Shown here one piece after another: positions 60,218 to 64,000 of a stretch of DNA of 64,000 nucleotides. Under the pieces are notes generated by a model. That model was not told the DNA's origin. It did no database searches and saw only the letters and a program-made list of their open reading frames with translations. The stretch comes from Streptomyces sp. NBC_00554 (GTDB lineage Bacteria; Actinomycetota; Actinomycetes; Streptomycetales; Streptomycetaceae), in contig NZ_CP107799.1 of the NCBI RefSeq assembly GCF_041431135.1, positions 4,278,001 to 4,342,000 of the forward strand, given 5' to 3'. A program made the position numbers and the translations under genes. Numbering within the stretch: position 1 is the stretch's first letter; every line of letters starts with the position of its first letter.

Positions 60218-60582
60218 TGGGCACCCACGCCAACGCACCGCTCTCCGTTGAGGGCCGCAGGCGACTCGTCGAGCGATGCCAGTCACGTCCGATCGCCCAC
60301 GTTGCCGCGGAGATGGGCATCTCCAGGGCATGCGCCACCAAGTGGGTCAACCGGTACCGCCGTCACGGTGAGCTCGGCCTGCACGACCGGTCCTCCACAC
60401 CCCACCGCCAACCCACCGCCACACCGGGCGAGGTAGTGGAGCGGATCGAGCAGATGCGCCGACAGCGACCACTCCCGGGCAGTCAGCCGGAACAAGAAGA
60501 AGACCGGCCGTGGAGGGTGCGTGTACCTACACTCCGCGGTCAACGTCATGGCCTCGTACATCTAGCACCCGCGGTCGGCTAG
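60217..60582 (+). pseudogene. IS481-family transposase, N-terminal fragment
   Basis: ATG 60217 overlaps the hydrolase stop (TGATG) and encodes an IS481-type helix-turn-helix: LSVEGRRRLVERCQSRPIAH, EMGISRACATKWVNRYRRHG, then DRSSTPHR. After RIEQMRRQ (about residue 85) the normal continuation into the DDE domain is lost, and a short unrelated frame runs to 60582. No inverted repeats or full element were found. A decayed IS end. Confidence 0.82.
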
Positions 60583-62399
60583 ATGCTCAGCCGGTACGGC
60601 ACCACGCACACGACCACATCGGTACGAGCCCTCAGCGCGGCCGCGAGCAGCAGGCCGCGCTGGTTCTGGAGGATCTGGTAGCGGCGGTGGAGGGGTTCCA
60701 CCTCGGGGATGAGGACGGCGATCTGTCGTCCGCCCGCCGCCGCCCGCTGGACGTAGTCGACGATGGGCTCGACGAGGGAGCGTCGCGGGCTGTCGACGAT
60801 GTCCAGCCGTACGCCGGGATTCCAGCTGGCCCAACTCGCCTTCAGTGCCTGGGCCCTTGCCTGGTTTCCGTGTACGGCGACCGCGACGACCTCCGCCGAG
60901 CCGAGGGCGCGGGCGGCCGTCAGCGCGTACTGCGTGAGTTTGCTGACCTCGCCGACCGGCACGATGACGAGGGAGTCGGCGGTGACGCGGACCGGGGGCG
61001 GGATCTCGCCGAGCCCCAACTCCCGGGCGACTTCGGCGTAGTAACGCTGGATGCGGGCGAAGAGCAGCATCAGCAGCGGAATCGCGAGGACGACCACCCA
61101 GGCGCCCTCGAGGAACTTGGAGGCCAGCAGCACCACGCACGCCACACTCGTCAGCACCGCGCCGAATCCGTTGAGCACCGCGCGCCGCAGCCAGCCGGGC
61201 GGCCGCTCCTTCGCCCAGTGCCGCACCAGCCCGGTCTGGCTGATGGTGAAGCCGATGAAGACACCGATCGCGAAGAGGGGGAGCATGCGGTGGGTGTCGG
61301 CGTTCACGGCGATCAGCAGCAGCGCGGCGAGCAGGGCGAGGGCCACAACTCCCCAGCGGTACACGGGGCGTTCGGTGCGCAGCGCGAACAGATGCGGCAG
61401 CCGGTGGTCCTTGGCGAGCAGGCTCATCAGCACGGGCAGGCCGCCGAAACTGGTGTTGGCGGCGAAGAGCAGGACCGCCGTGACGATGAGATTGGTCGCG
61501 TAGTACGCCCATCCCGTCCCGTACGAGCCCGCGGTGAGCTGGGCGAGCACGGTGACGCCGCCGCGCGGGACCACGTCGTCGCGCTGGATGAGCACGGCGA
61601 GGCCGATCAGCATCAGCCCGAGCAGCCCGCCGAGCATCAACTCGGTGCGCTGGGCCCGCTTGACGCGCGGTTCGCGGAACGCGGGTACGCCGTTGGCGAT
61701 GGCCTCCACTCCGGTCAGCGCGGAGCAGCCGGAGGAGAACGCCTTGAGGAGCAGTACCACTCCCAACGCCTCGGTGGCGTGCACGGGTTGGGCGGTCCCG
61801 ACGGTCGCGAGCGGGTGGCCGCGCAGCAGACCGAGCACGACGATGCCGAAGATGCTCACGACGAACAACACGGTGGGCAGCATCAGCACCCGCGCGCTCT
61901 CGGCGACGCCCCGCAGGTTCGTGATCGTGAGGAGGGCCAGTCCGATCAGGCAGATCTCGAGCAGATACGGGGTGAGGGAGGGGAAGGCCGACGCGAGACT
62001 GGCGGCGCCCGCGGCCAGGCTGACGGTCACGGTCAGCACGTAGTCGACGACGAGACTGGCCGCCGCGAGCAGGCTGATCCGGGGCCCGAGGTCCTTCTTG
62101 GCCACGGCATACGCGCCACCGCCGTCCGGATGTACGGCGATCACCTGCCCGTACGACACCACGAGCACCGCGAGCAGCGCCGCGATGACCAGCGTCACCG
62201 GCAGCGTCGCGGTCAGCGCCCCGGTGCCGGCCACGATCAGCACCAGCACGATCGCCTCGGGTCCGTACGCCACCGAACTCAGCGCGTCCAGCGACAGCGC
62301 GGCGAGCCCTTCGAGGCTGGTCAGATGGGACCGGTCGCCCTCCCCGTGCCGCAATGGAACTCTCGGCTTCAGTTGGCGGCGGGCCAGACCGTATGCCAT
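60579..62399 (-). CDS. APC-family permease with C-terminal soluble domain
   Basis: A 606-residue transporter with about twelve helices: SLEGLAALSLDALSSVAYGP, HPDGGGAYAVAKKDLGPRIS, KAFSSGCSALTGVEAIANGV are signatures of the large APC-type amino-acid/K+ permeases (YdaO/KimA-like). A soluble tail of about 150 residues (SLVIVPVGEVSKLTQYALTA, VAVAVHGNQARAQALKASW) resembles a Usp-like domain, as in KimA. Substrate could be an amino acid or potassium. ATG 62399 has GAGGT upstream. Confidence 0.86.
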   Translation of the reverse strand: MAYGLARRQLKPRVPLRHGEGDRSHLTSLEGLAALSLDALSSVAYGPEAIVLVLIVAGTGALTATLPVTLVIAALLAVLVVSYGQVIAVHPDGGGAYAVAKKDLGPRISLLAAASLVVDYVLTVTVSLAAGAASLASAFPSLTPYLLEICLIGLALLTITNLRGVAESARVLMLPTVLFVVSIFGIVVLGLLRGHPLATVGTAQPVHATEALGVVLLLKAFSSGCSALTGVEAIANGVPAFREPRVKRAQRTELMLGGLLGLMLIGLAVLIQRDDVVPRGGVTVLAQLTAGSYGTGWAYYATNLIVTAVLLFAANTSFGGLPVLMSLLAKDHRLPHLFALRTERPVYRWGVVALALLAALLLIAVNADTHRMLPLFAIGVFIGFTISQTGLVRHWAKERPPGWLRRAVLNGFGAVLTSVACVVLLASKFLEGAWVVVLAIPLLMLLFARIQRYYAEVARELGLGEIPPPVRVTADSLVIVPVGEVSKLTQYALTAARALGSAEVVAVAVHGNQARAQALKASWASWNPGVRLDIVDSPRRSLVEPIVDYVQRAAAGGRQIAVLIPEVEPLHRRYQILQNQRGLLLAAALRARTDVVVCVVPYRLSI

Positions 62400-62520
62400 G
62401 GGGACCTCGCGGTGCCGGGGACTGGGGGGCGGTTCGAGGTCAGTGTGACCGGCCCGGGGCACCGCGAGGGGTCAAGGACGCGCCACGGGCGGGTGCCCTT
62501 CGGCAAACAGTCCTTCTGGA

Positions 62521-62576
62521 GATCGGGGGATCGAGGGATCGAGGGATCGGGGGATCGGGGGATCGGGGGATCTCGG
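62521..62576. repeat. 8-bp tandem repeat (ATCGGGGG)
   Basis: Seven 8-bp units, ATCGGGGG or ATCGAGGG with one ATCTCGGG, run head to tail in the space between the permease and the cation transporter. Repeated purine-rich G blocks could form a G-quadruplex on the plus strand. It lies outside coding sequence. Confidence 0.88.
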
Positions 62577-62589
62577 GAGAGGCGCGGGG

Positions 62590-63309
62590 TCAGGCGCAGC
62601 AATCGCAGCCGGGCTTGCAGCCGCAGGCGTCCGGCGCCCCGGCTTCAACGGGCGTCGGCGGCACGGCAGGTGACGCCGGAGCGCAGCACCCCTCCCCGCG
62701 CCAGGCGTCCCGCCCCTCCTTGACCGCGACGGCCGCGATCACGAGAGCGGCGACCGGGTCGGCCCACGACCAGCCGAGCGTGGCGTTGACGACGAGACCG
62801 ACCAGCAGCACCCCCGACAGGTAGGTGCACAGCAGGGTCTGCTTGGAGTCGGCCACCGCCGAGGCCGACCCGAGTTCACGCCCGGCACGCCGCTGCGCCG
62901 CCGACAGGAACGGCATGACCAGCAGTGACAGCGCCGCCAGCACGATCCCTGGCACGGAGGGCTCCGCTTCCCCACCCCCCACCAGACCGCGTACGGCGTC
63001 GACAGCGACGTACGCGGCAAGCACGAAGAACGACCCGGCGATGATCCGCAGCGTCACCCTCTCCCGGGCCTCCCGAACCGCGTGCTCCCGCGCGGAGAAC
63101 TGCCAGGCGACGGCCGCGGCGGACGACACCTCGATGACGGAGTCGAGCCCGAACCCGATGAGCGCGCTGGAGGAGGCGAGCTTCCCCGCGGTGATCGCCA
63201 CGACGGCCTCGACGACGTTGTACGCGATCGTCGCGGCGACCAGGAGCCGTATCCGCCGGGCCAGCGCGTCCCGGCGGACCGGCGAAGGCCCCAGGGATAT
63301 GGAGACCAT
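62590..63309 (-). CDS. Cation-diffusion-facilitator-like transporter
   Basis: A 239-residue membrane protein with about five helices. SSSALIGFGLDSVIEVSSAA and DSKQTLLCTYLSGVLL carry the paired Asp/His-type metal sites of CDF-like proteins. The C-terminus is Cys-rich (CGCKPGCDCCA). It overlaps the ArsR/CmtR-like gene in TGATG, so both form one unit that probably exports a soft metal such as Cd, Pb or Zn. Confidence 0.85.
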   Translation of the reverse strand: MVSISLGPSPVRRDALARRIRLLVAATIAYNVVEAVVAITAGKLASSSALIGFGLDSVIEVSSAAAVAWQFSAREHAVREARERVTLRIIAGSFFVLAAYVAVDAVRGLVGGGEAEPSVPGIVLAALSLLVMPFLSAAQRRAGRELGSASAVADSKQTLLCTYLSGVLLVGLVVNATLGWSWADPVAALVIAAVAVKEGRDAWRGEGCCAPASPAVPPTPVEAGAPDACGCKPGCDCCA

Positions 63310-63644
63310 CAGCAGCAGCCCTTCTCGTCGGCGTCGGGGCAGTTGCGGTCGGTCTCGACGGCCACCACGGCGTTCCGCAGGTCGTCCAGCGCGTGTCCGA
63401 GCCGCGGATCCGCCAGCTCGTACCGCGTACGCCGCCCGACCGGGACGGCGACGACCAGACCGCAGTCGCGTAGACAGGCGAGATGGTTCGACAACCGGGT
63501 CCGCGAGATCCCCAACTCCTCAGCCATGTCGGCCGGATGTGCCGGCGCCTCCCGCAGCATGAGCAGGATGCGGCAGCGGATGGGGTCGGCCAGGGCGCGG
63601 CCGAAGCGGGTGAGGGCGTCGAGGTCGGTGGCCAGGGTCAGCAT
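63309..63644 (-). CDS. CmtR-like ArsR/SmtB metal-sensing repressor
   Basis: A 111-residue winged-helix repressor. The recognition helix carries HLACLRDCGLVV, a C-x3-C pair in the position of the Cys57/Cys61 Cd/Pb site of mycobacterial CmtR, and the tail ends CPDADEKGCC, giving further thiols. The metal sensed is therefore probably Cd(II) or Pb(II). It precedes and overlaps the transporter gene, the standard sensor-exporter order. Confidence 0.9.
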   Translation of the reverse strand: MLTLATDLDALTRFGRALADPIRCRILLMLREAPAHPADMAEELGISRTRLSNHLACLRDCGLVVAVPVGRRTRYELADPRLGHALDDLRNAVVAVETDRNCPDADEKGCC

Positions 63645-63657
63645 GAACTTGAGAGTA

Positions 63658-63669
63658 CAGGATCTCCTG
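63658..63669. promoter_or_regulatory. Possible CmtR-like operator
   Basis: CAGGA/TCCTG arms with a 2-bp centre, followed by CTGAATTCA and TGAATCAG about 8 bp apart, form an AT-rich region just upstream of the repressor ATG (63644). ArsR/SmtB operators are short imperfect dyads at this place. The assignment is tentative. Confidence 0.45.
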
Positions 63670-63708
63670 AATTCAAAGATAGGTGAATCAGTGAGGGATC
63701 CGGCGGCC

Positions 63709-63987
63709 TCAGCGCTGGTCCGGGGTATCCGCCGAGACGGCCCAGAAGCGCAGGAACAGCGCGAGCATCGCGGAGGAGGTCAGCGCCCATACGTTGAACC
63801 CGACGGCCTCGCGGGACTCGGCGTCGTTCAGGACGACTGTGATCACGGTGGCCATGAAGGCCAGGGCCGCGTAGAAGCCGATCCGGATGGCCTTCGCGGA
63901 CCAGCGGTGGAATCGGTAGAGCAGCAGCAGTCTGCTGACCGAGACACGGGTTTCCTCGTCGATGTCCGCCTGCTCCGCCGCGGTCAC
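63709..63987 (-). CDS. Small two-helix membrane protein (may extend past window)
   Basis: A 92-residue protein with two hydrophobic segments (IGFYAALAFMATVITVVL and FNVWALTSSAMLALFLRFWA) and a hydrophilic start. GTG 63987 is used, but the frame stays open to the window edge, so the true start may be further upstream. Family unknown. Confidence 0.6.
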   Translation of the reverse strand: MTAAEQADIDEETRVSVSRLLLLYRFHRWSAKAIRIGFYAALAFMATVITVVLNDAESREAVGFNVWALTSSAMLALFLRFWAVSADTPDQR

Positions 63988-64000
63988 CCGCGCGGACGCC

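Overview
The window looks like a core stretch of a Streptomyces (or very close relative) chromosome. The reasons are high GC with strong third-position GC bias, frequent GTG/TTG starts, the futalosine menaquinone genes in a Streptomyces-type order, a mycothiol-dependent isomerase, an XRE/DUF397 pair, a SAV_915-type protein and many actinobacterial LysR, PucR, TetR and GntR regulators. From memory the order resembles the S. coelicolor region from hemL to mqnE (about SCO4469-SCO4494), inverted here. That is recall, not a search. I saw no tRNA, rRNA or CRISPR array.

Layout. 1-7.0 kb: TetR fragment at the edge, a small DUF4229-like membrane protein, a GNAT, then menaquinone genes on the minus strand (mqnE, Lrp-type regulator, UbiX-like, mqnP, UbiD-like) with a rhomboid protease gene on the plus strand inside them. 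7-20.7 kb: housekeeping genes: PLDc_N protein, LysR with a convergent EamA exporter, CoA-binding protein, NCS1 nucleobase permease, SRPBCC protein, aldo/keto reductase with divergent LysR, LppU-like repeat protein, secreted glycosidase-like protein, solute-binding protein, shortened SPFH protein, and a PucR regulator divergent from a nucleoside deaminase and an Fe(II)/2-oxoglutarate-type oxygenase. 20.8-22 kb: a broken CYP105-like P450 that has lost its middle.

22-28.1 kb: a two-gene set of unknown role (a 702-aa P-loop NTPase of STAND-like appearance and a membrane-anchored periplasmic-binding-like protein), an SRPBCC protein, and a complete iscB gene with a highly structured upstream region that is a candidate omega RNA. 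28.1-36 kb: System II cytochrome c maturation genes (ccsB, resB, ccdA, tlpA/resA) followed upstream by a polysaccharide-deacetylase-like lipoprotein, a histidine phosphatase and hemL. Haem synthesis and haem attachment therefore sit together.

36-64 kb is more accessory: GNATs, an FAD monooxygenase with a divergent TetR and a 14-bp operator array, an ECF sigma factor beside a Met/His-rich membrane protein (probably copper-linked), a GntR gene and a PEBP gene sharing a nested palindrome, small enzymes, an HATPase and an XRE/DUF397 set, a VapB45-type antitoxin with an internally shortened VapC45-type toxin, ALDH and F420-type reductase with an AraC regulator, a CdiI-like immunity gene fused behind the tail of a lost isomerase gene, USP, acyltransferase, SAV_915 protein, lysA, a divergent TetR/hydrolase pair whose two start codons lie in one perfect palindrome, an IS481 fragment, an APC permease, and a CmtR-like metal sensor with a cation transporter.

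The items most worth following up are the iscB locus, the palindromic TetR/hydrolase start, the NTPase/binding-protein pair, the 14-bp operator array and the decaying toxin, immunity and P450 genes.
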